Origin: Pedobacter sp. WC2423
GTDB lineage: Bacteria; Bacteroidota; Bacteroidia; Sphingobacteriales; Sphingobacteriaceae
Assembly (NCBI RefSeq): GCF_040822065.1
Contig: NZ_CP162005.1
Location: forward strand, 5,270,001 to 5,334,000
Direction of reading: 5' to 3'
DNA length: 64,000 nucleotides
Part shown: positions 51,645 to 60,979 of the stretch, piece after piece
Layout: every line of letters starts with the position of its first letter
Position numbering within the stretch: position 1 is the first letter of the stretch
Notes under the pieces: model-generated
Seen by the model: only the letters and a program-made list of their open reading frames with translations
Told to the model about the DNA's origin: nothing
Databases searched by the model: none
Program-made: the position numbers and the translations under genes

Positions 51645-52448
51645 ATGCTCGCATTTGCAAATGCCAAAATAAATCTCGGCTTAAATGTTATTGAAAAAAG
51701 AGCTGACGGATATCATAATCTGGAAACAGTTTTTTATCCGGTAAGGCTATATGATGTAGTAGAAATCACTGATGCTGCGAAGGTTTCCTGCCAGATCAGA
51801 GGGATTGATATTCCTGGTGAAATGACTGATAATATCTGTTTGAAAGCGTTTAACCTGATTCAGAAAGATTTTGATATCCCTGCCCAGCAACTCACTTTAT
51901 TAAAGCATATTCCAGTGGGTGCTGGTCTGGGCGGAGGGTCAGCTGATGCTGCATTTCTGATTAAGTTGTTGAATACTAAGTTTAAATTAGGTCTGACCAT
52001 AACGGCAATGGAGGATTATGCGAGAATTCTGGGTGCTGATTGTGCTTTCTTTATCAGGAATGAACCTGTGTTTGCTACAGAAAAAGGAGACCGGTTTGCT
52101 GCAATAAGTCTGGATCTGTCCGGATATTTCATAGTTTTGGTCAAACCTCCGGTACATGTTTCTACAGCAGCAGCCTTCGGTACATTGCAGCCTGCTTTTC
52201 CGGAAACCGGATTGAAGGAACTGATTCAACTTCCTGTAAGTGAATGGAGAAAATCATTGAAAAATGATTTTGAGCATACTGTTTTCTCTAAATATCCTGA
52301 AATTGCCCGGATAAAAGAGCAGCTTTATCATGCGGGTGCAAAATTTGCGTTAATGAGTGGCAGTGGTTCAAGTGTATTTGCGATATTTGAGCAGGCAGTC
52401 ACCTTACCGCAACTGGAAAAAGATAATCAAGTGTTTTATAATATTTAA
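51645..52448 (+). CDS. ispE: 4-diphosphocytidyl-2-C-methyl-D-erythritol kinase
   Basis: The 267-residue GHMP kinase has AKINLGLNVIEKRADGYHNLETVFYPV at the start, the phosphate loop PVGAGLGGGSADAAF (near 91-105) and SGSGSSVFAIFE. It phosphorylates CDP-ME in the MEP isoprenoid pathway, in the cytoplasm. Followed by an OsmC gene after seven bases. Confidence 0.93.
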   Translation: MLAFANAKINLGLNVIEKRADGYHNLETVFYPVRLYDVVEITDAAKVSCQIRGIDIPGEMTDNICLKAFNLIQKDFDIPAQQLTLLKHIPVGAGLGGGSADAAFLIKLLNTKFKLGLTITAMEDYARILGADCAFFIRNEPVFATEKGDRFAAISLDLSGYFIVLVKPPVHVSTAAAFGTLQPAFPETGLKELIQLPVSEWRKSLKNDFEHTVFSKYPEIARIKEQLYHAGAKFALMSGSGSSVFAIFEQAVTLPQLEKDNQVFYNI

Positions 52449-52455
52449 GCTAGCA

Positions 52456-52872
52456 ATGGAAATCAACTTAATACGTAAGAGCGGTTTATTCAATTTTGAA
52501 GCCGAAAATTCGGGAGGAAAAACAGTCGAACTGGATGCAAATCCTAAGATAGGCGGGGAAGGTAAAGGTTTCAGGCCTATGGAAATGTTACTGGTTGGCT
52601 TAGGTGGATGCAGCGGGATTGATGTGGTGAATGTACTGACCAAGCAGAAAGAACCACTCAACGATATTAAAATTAAAATAAATGCCACTCGTAAGGAGGA
52701 AGAAGTCCCTCCGGTTTTTGAGGTAATTGATATCCATTTTGAGCTTTACGGAAACCTGAATGAACAAAAGGTGGAAAGAGCTTTAGCCCTGACTTTTGAT
52801 AAGTACTGTTCGGTTTCAAATATTCTGGGCCGTTCAGCGACCATCAACTTTTCATATACTATCCATAATTAA
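52456..52872 (+). CDS. OsmC-family protein
   Basis: The start at 52456 is chosen because an ATG precedes the OsmC opening (INLIRKSGLFNFEAENSGGKTVELD); upstream codons belong to ispE. The 138-residue protein has FRPMEMLLVGLGGCSGIDV with the peroxidatic-type Cys and KYCSVSNIL with the second. It is the OsmC/YhfA-like type, distinct from the gene at 17822. It is probably co-transcribed with ispE and the downstream sulfhydrylase. Confidence 0.85.
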   Translation: MEINLIRKSGLFNFEAENSGGKTVELDANPKIGGEGKGFRPMEMLLVGLGGCSGIDVVNVLTKQKEPLNDIKIKINATRKEEEVPPVFEVIDIHFELYGNLNEQKVERALALTFDKYCSVSNILGRSATINFSYTIHN

Positions 52873-52876
52873 TAAC

Positions 52877-54043
52877 ATGCAAGAAGATAATTTTGAAACC
52901 CTGGCCATCCGTTTGCAAACTGAACGCAGTCAGTATAAAGAACATTCAGTACCCCTTTACTTAACTTCAAGTTATAAGTTTGACGACTCCGAAGAGATGC
53001 GCGCCTTGTTTGCGAATGAAAAAGAAGGAAATGTTTATAGCCGTTATGCCAATCCTAATACTTCAGAGCTGATTGAAAAGATGGCAGCGCTGGAGGGTGC
53101 TGAAACGGGTTGGGTAACTGCTACAGGTATGGCTGCTATTTTTACCACTTTTGCTACTTTTCTGAGTGCAGGAGATCATATTTTATCAAGCCGTTCTGTT
53201 TTCGGTTCTTCTCACCAGCTGTTGAATGGGATTTTTCCTAAATGGAATATTTCCTATACTTATGCTGACCTGGATAAAAAAGAACAATGGGAAAATGGTA
53301 TTCAGCCAAATACTAAAGTAATTTTTGTGGAAACACCTTCTAATCCCGGAATTGATATTATCGATTTAGAATGGATTGGCCAGCTGGCTAAAAAACATAA
53401 TATATTACTGATCGTTGATAACTGTTTTGCAACTCCATATTTACAGCAGCCACTAAAATATGGTGCTGATATTTCTATACACTCTGCCACGAAATTTATT
53501 GATGGACAGGGACGTACTTTAGGTGGTGTGATTTTGGGCTCTGATAAACTGATCAGACAAATTGAAGGTTTCGCAAGACATAGCGGGCCGGCGATGTCAC
53601 CATTTAATGCATGGATACTTTCCAAGAGTTTAGAAACACTGGCTGTTCGTATGGACAGACATTGTGAAAGTGCTTTAAAAGTAGCTGAATTTTTAGAAGC
53701 ACATCCTCAAGTTAAACAGGTCAGGTATCCGTTTTTACCTTCACATCCGCAATATGATATTGCTAAAAAGCAAATGAAGCTGGGTGGTGGTATTGTAACA
53801 TTAACGATTAATGGTGGTGTAACAGCAGCAGGAAGCTTTATGGATAAACTGAAGATGTTTTCTATTTCAGCGAATCTTGGCGATACCCGTTCTATTGCTA
53901 CCCATCCGGCAACAAGTACGCATGCGAAACTGACTGAAGAAGAAAGGTTGCAGGTGGGTATTGAACAGGGAACTGTCCGCCTTTCTATCGGGCTGGAACA
54001 TATCAATGATATTATTGCTGATATTGAGCAGGCATTGAGCTAA
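52877..54043 (+). CDS. metZ: O-succinylhomoserine sulfhydrylase-like PLP enzyme
   Basis: The start at 52877 is chosen at an ATG four bases after the OsmC stop. The 388-residue protein has the Cys/Met PLP-family pattern: PLYLTSSYKFD, YSRYANPN, TATGMAAIF, ETPSNPG, VDNCFATPYLQQPLKYGAD, and the PLP lysine Lys206 in HSATKFIDGQGRTLGGV. The SATKFxDGQGR motif suggests the MetZ branch, making homocysteine from O-succinylhomoserine and sulfide, but cystathionine gamma-synthase cannot be excluded. It ends before a terminator. Confidence 0.85.
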   Translation: MQEDNFETLAIRLQTERSQYKEHSVPLYLTSSYKFDDSEEMRALFANEKEGNVYSRYANPNTSELIEKMAALEGAETGWVTATGMAAIFTTFATFLSAGDHILSSRSVFGSSHQLLNGIFPKWNISYTYADLDKKEQWENGIQPNTKVIFVETPSNPGIDIIDLEWIGQLAKKHNILLIVDNCFATPYLQQPLKYGADISIHSATKFIDGQGRTLGGVILGSDKLIRQIEGFARHSGPAMSPFNAWILSKSLETLAVRMDRHCESALKVAEFLEAHPQVKQVRYPFLPSHPQYDIAKKQMKLGGGIVTLTINGGVTAAGSFMDKLKMFSISANLGDTRSIATHPATSTHAKLTEEERLQVGIEQGTVRLSIGLEHINDIIADIEQALS

Positions 54044-54053
54044 ACAAAATATT

Positions 54054-54092
54054 AAATAGTTATCCTTGATTTTTGAAGGATAACTATTTTTT
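54054..54092. terminator. Bidirectional terminator
   Basis: AAATAGTTATCCTT and AAGGATAACTATTT form a perfect 14-bp stem with an 8-base loop. It lies between the convergent metZ-like and WG-repeat genes. Confidence 0.88.
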
Positions 54093-54104
54093 ACCCTCTG
54101 CACA

Positions 54105-56738
54105 CTACTTTTTGCCTCTGAATATATTGATAAATTTATCCAGAAGGCTTTGTCTGGCTACCGGGATCTCAAATCCTGATGCTTTTACTTTTTCTTTGTA
54201 TTCTTCTGCTAAAATCTTGTTTTCAAAACCAGGTACATACGTGTAAACCTCATATAAATTCAGGTTGGCTTCTTCATAACCTGATTCTGCTGCTTTTTTA
54301 TAGCGGTCAATGGCCAGTGGGATATTGACTTTCATTTCTATCCCATCCTGTGCATAAGTACCGAGCTGCCAATGCGCATAACTTTCATTATCGGCAGCTG
54401 CCTTCACTAAATAAGGCAATGCTTTAGCGGTGTCGCCAAGATGGTTATATAGCCAGGCTAATTCGACATTCACGTTTTCATCTTCTTTTTCTGCTATCAG
54501 ATAATACTTTAAAGCCAGTTCGTAATTTTCAGGGGTTCTTGGCAAAACGTCATAGTAATAGGTTGCGAGCTTAAAAGCTGCTGGCTGGTAACCTGCTTCA
54601 AAGGCCTGTGTATACCAATAACACATTTGCAACTCGTCCGGCGGAATTCCCATACCAGCCGAATAACAAATACCTGTGTTGTACATTCCCACAACAGAAC
54701 CTGCTTTTGCTGAGCTCAGAAATAATTGGAAGGATGCTTCTTCGTTTTTATATTCCGGATAAAGGTCATCTGCATCTTCATAGATAAGAGCCAGATCATT
54801 CATCGAATACGCATGATTCAGTGTTACGGCCTCCTGAAAAAGTTTGACAGCTTTTGCTATATCCGCTTTTTTTCCTGTTGCCAGCAATGCTTTTGCCAGT
54901 TTATAAAGCGAATCTCCCGGAGGAAGATTTTTATTGATGAAGGCTTGAAGCTGAATAGCCTGATCTGCATTGAAATAGTAAAACTCATATGCACTATTGG
55001 AATCAATATAATCCTGCAATATTTGCGGGTCGGCATCTGTGATCGTATCTTGATTAATCAAATAGACCTGATTGTCTTTATAAGCATAACAAGAGTCTTC
55101 GTGATCATTGCTGCTGATGATAAAATCATAGCTAACAGGTGACCCGGATTTTCCGAATGCATTGATCACACCCCATAAACCATTTTGCTGAACAGCAAGG
55201 GTAGTCTGATTCAATACATTGATCTGGTCGTAGCACAGTTCAGTGATTTGCTGATTAAAATTACCCACTGAAAGATAAATTCCATATTTCTTACCTTTCT
55301 TGATTTTTAGAAATGTGCAGTATTCATCCTTCGCTTCATCAGGTATTGCCGGATATAAAAGCTGAATTGGTTCGTTTAAAACCAGGTCAAGTTTTTCAAT
55401 TTTATCATAATCGAAACCAAGAAGCAGTTGCCCTTTATAATCGATTAAGCCTTGTTTTTTCTGCTTTCTAAGGATGAAAATGGTGTAGAGATTCTCTTTT
55501 ATCTTTTCATAGCCGCTGATCAGCAGTTGTGCCTGATCATTGTATAATAAATTCTCTGTTGTGTTTTCGCTTTTGATAAGTTCATAGAGATAGGATTCCC
55601 CTGGGATATTGAAGCTGTTCACCCATTGCGGGCTGCCTTCAGTTAGCCTTATAAAACGGTTAGTATAGATTAATTTTGTCTCTTTATCCGGAACAGGAAT
55701 CATAAAGGTTGATCCGTAATCGTCGGAGGTTACAGGCTCTTCATGCTCAAAAGGAATGAGGATTGTATTTTTTATATCAACGACTCCCCATTGATCATTT
55801 AACCTGGCCGTGAAATAGCGGCCGTCTGAAAGTATATCTGTCAGATCCTGATATTGGAAATCAAGAACAACCAATCCTTTTTTATCAATTAAGCCATATT
55901 GGCCTGCTTTGACTACAGCAGCATAATCCTCTTCAAAATCAAAGGCGTCATCAAATTGAAGCTTTATAAATTCCTGACCACTTTTGTTTACATAGCCGAA
56001 CTTACCGCCTGTGGAGACCACAGCAATATCATCATAGCTAAAATCATAAATGTGCTCATAAACCGGAGCAATTATGATTTTTCCTGCTCCATCTTTTAAA
56101 CCTTTCAGTCCATTTTCTTCAAAAATCTCAGTATCTGCGGGTGCAGGATGATCAATCATTGCCCATCCATAATCAAATCCTTCGTAATTCAGCAGTTCTT
56201 TGAAATTTGTGAAACCCTGGCCCGTGAATCCGGAGGCCAAAGAAAGATTTAACTGCGAGCAATCATCAGTGTCCATCGCATTGGTGAGAATTGCATTGTT
56301 ATACCTGATGTTTTCCAGCCATTCCTGTGCCTGATCGCCATGGGTTTCGTCGCTCATGTTAAATACATCAGAAGCATTGAGCAGGAAATAAGGCTGATCC
56401 AAGCCATCCAGATAATTAAAAAGACGTTCTTTAGCGAGTTGAAAAGCTTCTGTATGAGCAATTAATTCATCCTGATGCTTTTCGATGAAGTTGTAGAATC
56501 TTTTGAAGTTTGCTATACCTGCTTCAGCGTGGTAAAAAAGAACAGGGCTATCTTCTGGTTCCTCCGGATTAAAACTAAGATGTACATCAAAGCTCCCGTC
56601 TGCAATAATACGGCCGTCACTAACTAATAATGGATGAAGCAGAATAGAAAGTTCATATCCCCATTCCATCATTTCTATGCTTTGCTCATTATAGGCATCT
56701 GGTTCGCTGGTGTTATACAGGTATACTCTGTGGGACAT
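54105..56738 (-). CDS. WG-repeat and Sel1/TPR-like repeat protein
   Basis: The 877-residue protein has no signal peptide. Its middle (about 205-570) holds WG-type repeats (GLKDGAGKIIIAPVYEHI, GYVNKSGQEFIKLQFD, YGLIDKKGLVVLDF, QWGVVDIKNTILIPFEHE). The C-terminal part (about 620-850) holds Sel1/TPR-like helical repeats (AMGICYS-type AGMGIPPDELQMCYWYTQAF, YDVLPRTPENYELALKYYL, GTYAQDGIEMKVNIPLAIDRYKKAAESGY). Such proteins are thought to be scaffolds in the cell. Alone between a convergent and a divergent gene. The function is unknown. Confidence 0.82.
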   Translation of the reverse strand: MSHRVYLYNTSEPDAYNEQSIEMMEWGYELSILLHPLLVSDGRIIADGSFDVHLSFNPEEPEDSPVLFYHAEAGIANFKRFYNFIEKHQDELIAHTEAFQLAKERLFNYLDGLDQPYFLLNASDVFNMSDETHGDQAQEWLENIRYNNAILTNAMDTDDCSQLNLSLASGFTGQGFTNFKELLNYEGFDYGWAMIDHPAPADTEIFEENGLKGLKDGAGKIIIAPVYEHIYDFSYDDIAVVSTGGKFGYVNKSGQEFIKLQFDDAFDFEEDYAAVVKAGQYGLIDKKGLVVLDFQYQDLTDILSDGRYFTARLNDQWGVVDIKNTILIPFEHEEPVTSDDYGSTFMIPVPDKETKLIYTNRFIRLTEGSPQWVNSFNIPGESYLYELIKSENTTENLLYNDQAQLLISGYEKIKENLYTIFILRKQKKQGLIDYKGQLLLGFDYDKIEKLDLVLNEPIQLLYPAIPDEAKDEYCTFLKIKKGKKYGIYLSVGNFNQQITELCYDQINVLNQTTLAVQQNGLWGVINAFGKSGSPVSYDFIISSNDHEDSCYAYKDNQVYLINQDTITDADPQILQDYIDSNSAYEFYYFNADQAIQLQAFINKNLPPGDSLYKLAKALLATGKKADIAKAVKLFQEAVTLNHAYSMNDLALIYEDADDLYPEYKNEEASFQLFLSSAKAGSVVGMYNTGICYSAGMGIPPDELQMCYWYTQAFEAGYQPAAFKLATYYYDVLPRTPENYELALKYYLIAEKEDENVNVELAWLYNHLGDTAKALPYLVKAAADNESYAHWQLGTYAQDGIEMKVNIPLAIDRYKKAAESGYEEANLNLYEVYTYVPGFENKILAEEYKEKVKASGFEIPVARQSLLDKFINIFRGKK

Positions 56739-56775
56739 AGGTTAAATAATTATTTTTATTTACTTTGGCGAAACT

Positions 56776-57735
56776 ATGAAAATATCAGCTGCTATAGTAC
56801 TGCTTTCACTAATTTTTATTCAGGCAAATGGACAGTCTATCATCCATCCGCAAGATAAATTAAAAATTGTTACCCCATCTCTGATTGTATTGGGTAATGT
56901 GCAGGATGGTGGCTCGCCACATATTGGCTGTATGAAGACGTGTTGTGAAAAATTGTTCATTAATCCAGACCCAACCCGTATGGTTTCCTCTTTGGGGGTC
57001 ATTGATCCGGAGCATAAATTAACCTGGTTATTTGATGCTACCCCGGATTTTACTTTTCAGTCGAAAGCTTTAAAAAATGCCGCTGAATTTGGTGCTAAAG
57101 AAGTTCCTGACGGTATTTTTATCACACATGCACATATGGGTCATTACACAGGTTTAATGTATCTGGGCAGGGAAGCTTTGAACTCCAGACAAGTACCCGT
57201 TTATGCTATGCCAAAAATGAAGTATTTTCTGGAACATAACGGGCCGTGGAGCCAACTGATTACCCTGAATAATATCAGCATCAGGCCTGTTCAGAACGGA
57301 CAGACAAATACGCTGTCTTCGAATATTAAAGTAACGGCTTTTAAAGTCCCGCACCGGGATGAGTTTTCTGAAACAGTTGGTTATCAGATCGAAGGGCCAA
57401 ATAAAAAAGCATTGTTTATCCCGGATATTGACAAATGGTCCAAATGGGACAAAAATATTGCAGATGAAATCAAGAAGGTAGATTATGCGTTTATTGATGC
57501 TACATTTTACGATGCCGCGGAGATGAACAACAGACCAATTGCTGAAATTCCGCACCCTTTAGTGGTGGAGAGTATGGAACTGTTCAAAAATCTGCCGTTA
57601 CAGGAAAAAGATAAAATTTATTTTATCCATATGAACCATACCAATCCTTTATTGAATCCACAAAGCGGACAAACAAAAACTGTTCTTAAAAACGGATTCC
57701 ATATTGCACGGTATAACGACGTATTTGAATTGTAA
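56776..57735 (+). CDS. Exported MBL-fold protein, PqqB-like
   Basis: Residues 1-20 form a signal peptide. The 319-residue protein then opens with LIVLGNVQDGGSPHIGC, reminiscent of PqqB (VLGxxxGGGxPQWxC), and has the MBL-like segment THAHMGHYTGL at residues 117-126. The canonical HxHxDH is H118-x-H120-x-G122-H123, so the Asp is replaced by Gly. Other ligands follow (PHRDEF, FIDATFYD, IHMNHTNP). Pyrroloquinoline quinone genes are absent in the window. It is probably a periplasmic hydrolase of unknown substrate. Confidence 0.78.
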   Translation: MKISAAIVLLSLIFIQANGQSIIHPQDKLKIVTPSLIVLGNVQDGGSPHIGCMKTCCEKLFINPDPTRMVSSLGVIDPEHKLTWLFDATPDFTFQSKALKNAAEFGAKEVPDGIFITHAHMGHYTGLMYLGREALNSRQVPVYAMPKMKYFLEHNGPWSQLITLNNISIRPVQNGQTNTLSSNIKVTAFKVPHRDEFSETVGYQIEGPNKKALFIPDIDKWSKWDKNIADEIKKVDYAFIDATFYDAAEMNNRPIAEIPHPLVVESMELFKNLPLQEKDKIYFIHMNHTNPLLNPQSGQTKTVLKNGFHIARYNDVFEL

Positions 57736-57741
57736 AAAGGC

Positions 57742-58029
57742 TTAGCTGATATAATCTCTGTCTTCGTCACTCAAAGCGCCTTTTACAGGAGGTGGATTAA
57801 CGGGAAGGATTTCGTCTTCATTTCTATCATAAGTACTGATGACAGTTCTTGGACGGCCTGCCCAATATCCCAGCAGGAAACCAGCAAATGTGCATATTCC
57901 TACAACCAGTAATTTAGAAATGTCCTTTTTAATGAATATAAAGTCGAATTGTACTGCGTCTGTATTCATCATCAGAAAAATAGTGATTAATACGGTGAGA
58001 ATGATGATCAGGATGGTTTTAGTACGCAT
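57742..58029 (-). CDS. LapA-like (DUF1049) membrane protein
   Basis: The start at 58029 gives a 95-residue protein with helices at about 4-22 (KTILIIILTVLITIFLMMN) and 36-58, joined by TDAVQFDFIFIKKDISK, as in the LapA/YciS family (lipopolysaccharide assembly protein A domain). The C-terminal tail is polar (GRPRTVISTYDRNEDE). An upstream start would overlap the large gene next to it. Function in Bacteroidota unknown. Confidence 0.72.
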   Translation of the reverse strand: MRTKTILIIILTVLITIFLMMNTDAVQFDFIFIKKDISKLLVVGICTFAGFLLGYWAGRPRTVISTYDRNEDEILPVNPPPVKGALSDEDRDYIS

Positions 58030-58033
58030 GAGC

Positions 58034-60844
58034 TTAGAAAGTATAGTTAACAATTAATTCAAAAATAGGATGATGATGATATTCTTTGTTTACAAACACA
58101 AATCTTGTACCTAAATCAACATTCGGCTGGTAACGCAGCAGATTCATATTGCCATGTAATTCAAATCCATAAGTTTTAGGCTGGGACATATTGCTGTCTG
58201 TACCCAGATTCTCATAATGACAGAATATACCGCCCCTCACATTTCTGATATAAGCCAGCGGGCCAATTTCTGCATCAGGATAAAAAAGAGGGAAACGATA
58301 ATTGAAAAGCAAAGTATTTTTAAGCCTGCTTTTCGCCATGATATTGTTGTAACCATATACTGTATTGATATCGTTATTGTAAGTCCTGATTCCGGTTGCC
58401 TCCTGGTAATTGAAATTGGCGAGGAAGGAGTGGTTTTTAGCCAGTCCGGGAAAATAAAGAAAACCTGCTACTGTAAATAAATCTCCGGTTAACTGTTTGT
58501 CGAAAGGCTGGCTATAATAAGAAAACCTTAAAATCTGTGCCCATTTTGGGGCGATATCTCTTTCAGCAGTTCTGGTGGTATGGGTAAAGGTGAATCCTGT
58601 TTCTAATGGAAACCGGAGTGCGGTGACAAAATTGGCAGGTAAATTCTGCGCATCGTATCTTTGCGTATAGCTTGTTCCTGCATTCACCGAAAAATTATAA
58701 TTGTGATTTTGTGCACTCAGATTAATGGGAACAACTGCCTGCAGTCTGACATAATTCTCCCGCCAGTCTCCTTGTTTAGTACCTGACCCTGTAGAATAAA
58801 AAGTTCTGCGCGGCCGGTTACTGTAAGTCAGGTTGAAAATAGGATATAAACTTTTAAAGCTGGCTCCTGCATTATATTCAAACCTGCCAAGATCGCGCTG
58901 ATAGTTTACTCCGGCATAAGCATCAAAAGTATTCAATAAGTTGTTTGACCTGAATTGTAAGCCTCCTTTGTATTCATCCTCTATTACCGGGATTAAACTG
59001 TGTACATTGATCAGGTGGCCTAACTTGTGGTAAGGTGCGGAAGTAAAACTGCTGTCGGGGATGTGATCAAATACATTGCCTGTATTTTCCTGTTTTTCGG
59101 CAGCTGCGCCAAAGAAGACAAAATTGTCCTTGCCGACAGGCTGTTCCTCAATTTTTGTTTGCGCAATTTCATAGCCAAACAGGTTATAGCTATTCAATAA
59201 GATACTGTCTGTTCCTTTAATTACCGAAGGATTAAATGCGCCATATTTAGAAGCGCTCAGGGCATTTATTTTTTTAGAATTGACGTTGATACTGTAAATG
59301 TTGTTGATTCCATTGTAATGGGCGTTAAAGGCGATGTTTGCACCGATGAATACTGGCCTGCTTAATTGTTGCGGAGTTTCACTGATCAGTTGAGTAGTTT
59401 TGCCGTCAGCATCCACTGTCCAGAGTGCTTTACCTGCTTCTTTGACACTGATATAAGTAATTACAGAGCCGTCATTGTTGAAAGATGGGGTTTGGATTAA
59501 CAGGTTTTCAGGATTCTTATATGTCCGGAGGATCTTACCATTTGCAGCATCCATCACGATTAATTTTACTTTATTGCTCAGGTCAATTTGTACGGCAACG
59601 ATCTTAGACCCATCCGCAGAAAGGGTAGGAGAGAAGATTCTTGATCTGGAACTTAACTTATTCAGTTTTTTGGTTTGCAGGTTATAAGTACAGATTACGC
59701 TGTAACTCCTTTGTTGAAATCTCGGATCGAGCCTGACTTCGTCCCAGACGATCAGATCGTTTGCGTAACTGAACCAAGGTTGCTCCTGCTGACCAATTCC
59801 TTGTATTCTTTGCTCTTTTTTATCTTTATCGATCAGCATCAGCGCTGCTGGCATAGCTTTACTTTGTTTAAGGACCAGGATTTTTCCGTCAGGCATTTTC
59901 ACCGGAAGGAAATAGTCTGTTGCATATTTTGCTTCCCGGTTCAATACCGCATAATCTTTAACAGGACTAAGCCGGGCTTGCTTTTCCCAGTCTGCTTTGA
60001 CTTTTGCCGAAGTATATTCGTACCATTGCTTACCGTTTTTGCCACTGAATTTTTTAAGACTTTTGGCAAATGGATAAATGCGCACCGGACGATCTTTAAT
60101 ATCAGTTAATACGCTGTCGAAAACAAACTTTCCGGCAGCTTGTCTGATTTGAGAAGCCATCAGGTAACCGGTCTGATAATAACCTGGTGTCACATCTTTT
60201 TGAGAACCGAAATTTGCTTTACTGTAAGAGAGGTTTTTTCCTTGCAGCAGCGCAGTCCGGTAAGGCATAATCCAGTTGGGCTGTCTGCCGCGTCCCACAT
60301 CGGTCAGAGAAGTTTCATTGGAAACTGCATCTCCTTCAAAGAACCATAAAGGGATACTTACCCCCATCCATGCGAAGTAAACTTCTTCGGGAAATGGATA
60401 AGGCCTGCCACTAGTCAGCTTATCGAACTGAGCAGCGTGACGCAATTCATGGACGGCCAGGTTATTCAACCAGTCCTGACTATCAAATTGCTGGGGAGGG
60501 GTAGTGTTGAATTCTGACTTTTTAGGGCCAAGCTGAACGAAGCCATTTGCAATTACACCCTGATTTTGAAATACAATCGGAATGGTGGTTTTCCTGACAT
60601 TCAGGCTGCGGCCAACTTTAGGAAAGATGTAGCGGATATTATTGGCCATCCGCTGTGCTTCAGTTTCCATTTCTACCGGGTAAATGATTTGGAATCCTGA
60701 GGTATTGATTTGTCTCCAGTTTACACCAAAAGGGTTCTGCTGTCCGCCAAAAATCTGAGCGGTGGCTTTATCTGTGATAAAAATTGAGATGAGTAGTATT
60801 AAGGCAGTGATTATAAATTTATTATTCTTTGTTTTATAGTGCAT
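58034..60844 (-). CDS. Exported HExxH-type protein with propeller and beta-barrel
   Basis: The 936-residue protein has a signal peptide (about 1-30) and a zincin-like motif H-E-L-R-H at 132-136 with a possible third ligand Glu170 in WFFEGDAVS, as in gluzincins. It then has TolB-like propeller repeats (about 290-560, SADGSKIVAVQIDLSNKVKLIVMDAANG, FNNDGSVITYISVKEA). The C-terminal 320 residues are beta-rich with Tyr/Asn-rich strands and end in YTF, like outer-membrane barrels. The likely model is a surface peptidase anchored by a barrel; substrate unknown. Confidence 0.75.
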   Translation of the reverse strand: MHYKTKNNKFIITALILLISIFITDKATAQIFGGQQNPFGVNWRQINTSGFQIIYPVEMETEAQRMANNIRYIFPKVGRSLNVRKTTIPIVFQNQGVIANGFVQLGPKKSEFNTTPPQQFDSQDWLNNLAVHELRHAAQFDKLTSGRPYPFPEEVYFAWMGVSIPLWFFEGDAVSNETSLTDVGRGRQPNWIMPYRTALLQGKNLSYSKANFGSQKDVTPGYYQTGYLMASQIRQAAGKFVFDSVLTDIKDRPVRIYPFAKSLKKFSGKNGKQWYEYTSAKVKADWEKQARLSPVKDYAVLNREAKYATDYFLPVKMPDGKILVLKQSKAMPAALMLIDKDKKEQRIQGIGQQEQPWFSYANDLIVWDEVRLDPRFQQRSYSVICTYNLQTKKLNKLSSRSRIFSPTLSADGSKIVAVQIDLSNKVKLIVMDAANGKILRTYKNPENLLIQTPSFNNDGSVITYISVKEAGKALWTVDADGKTTQLISETPQQLSRPVFIGANIAFNAHYNGINNIYSINVNSKKINALSASKYGAFNPSVIKGTDSILLNSYNLFGYEIAQTKIEEQPVGKDNFVFFGAAAEKQENTGNVFDHIPDSSFTSAPYHKLGHLINVHSLIPVIEDEYKGGLQFRSNNLLNTFDAYAGVNYQRDLGRFEYNAGASFKSLYPIFNLTYSNRPRRTFYSTGSGTKQGDWRENYVRLQAVVPINLSAQNHNYNFSVNAGTSYTQRYDAQNLPANFVTALRFPLETGFTFTHTTRTAERDIAPKWAQILRFSYYSQPFDKQLTGDLFTVAGFLYFPGLAKNHSFLANFNYQEATGIRTYNNDINTVYGYNNIMAKSRLKNTLLFNYRFPLFYPDAEIGPLAYIRNVRGGIFCHYENLGTDSNMSQPKTYGFELHGNMNLLRYQPNVDLGTRFVFVNKEYHHHPIFELIVNYTF

Positions 60845-60979
60845 TATGTTGTTGTACTAAAAGAATTGTTTTTTTGAATGGATGTTTTTCCTTGTGCTGA
60901 AGATACAGTTATTCCGCACAAATTATCAACAAATTTATATGCTAAATTTAAATGGAAATTTGGTTACCCTGGAAGATAA

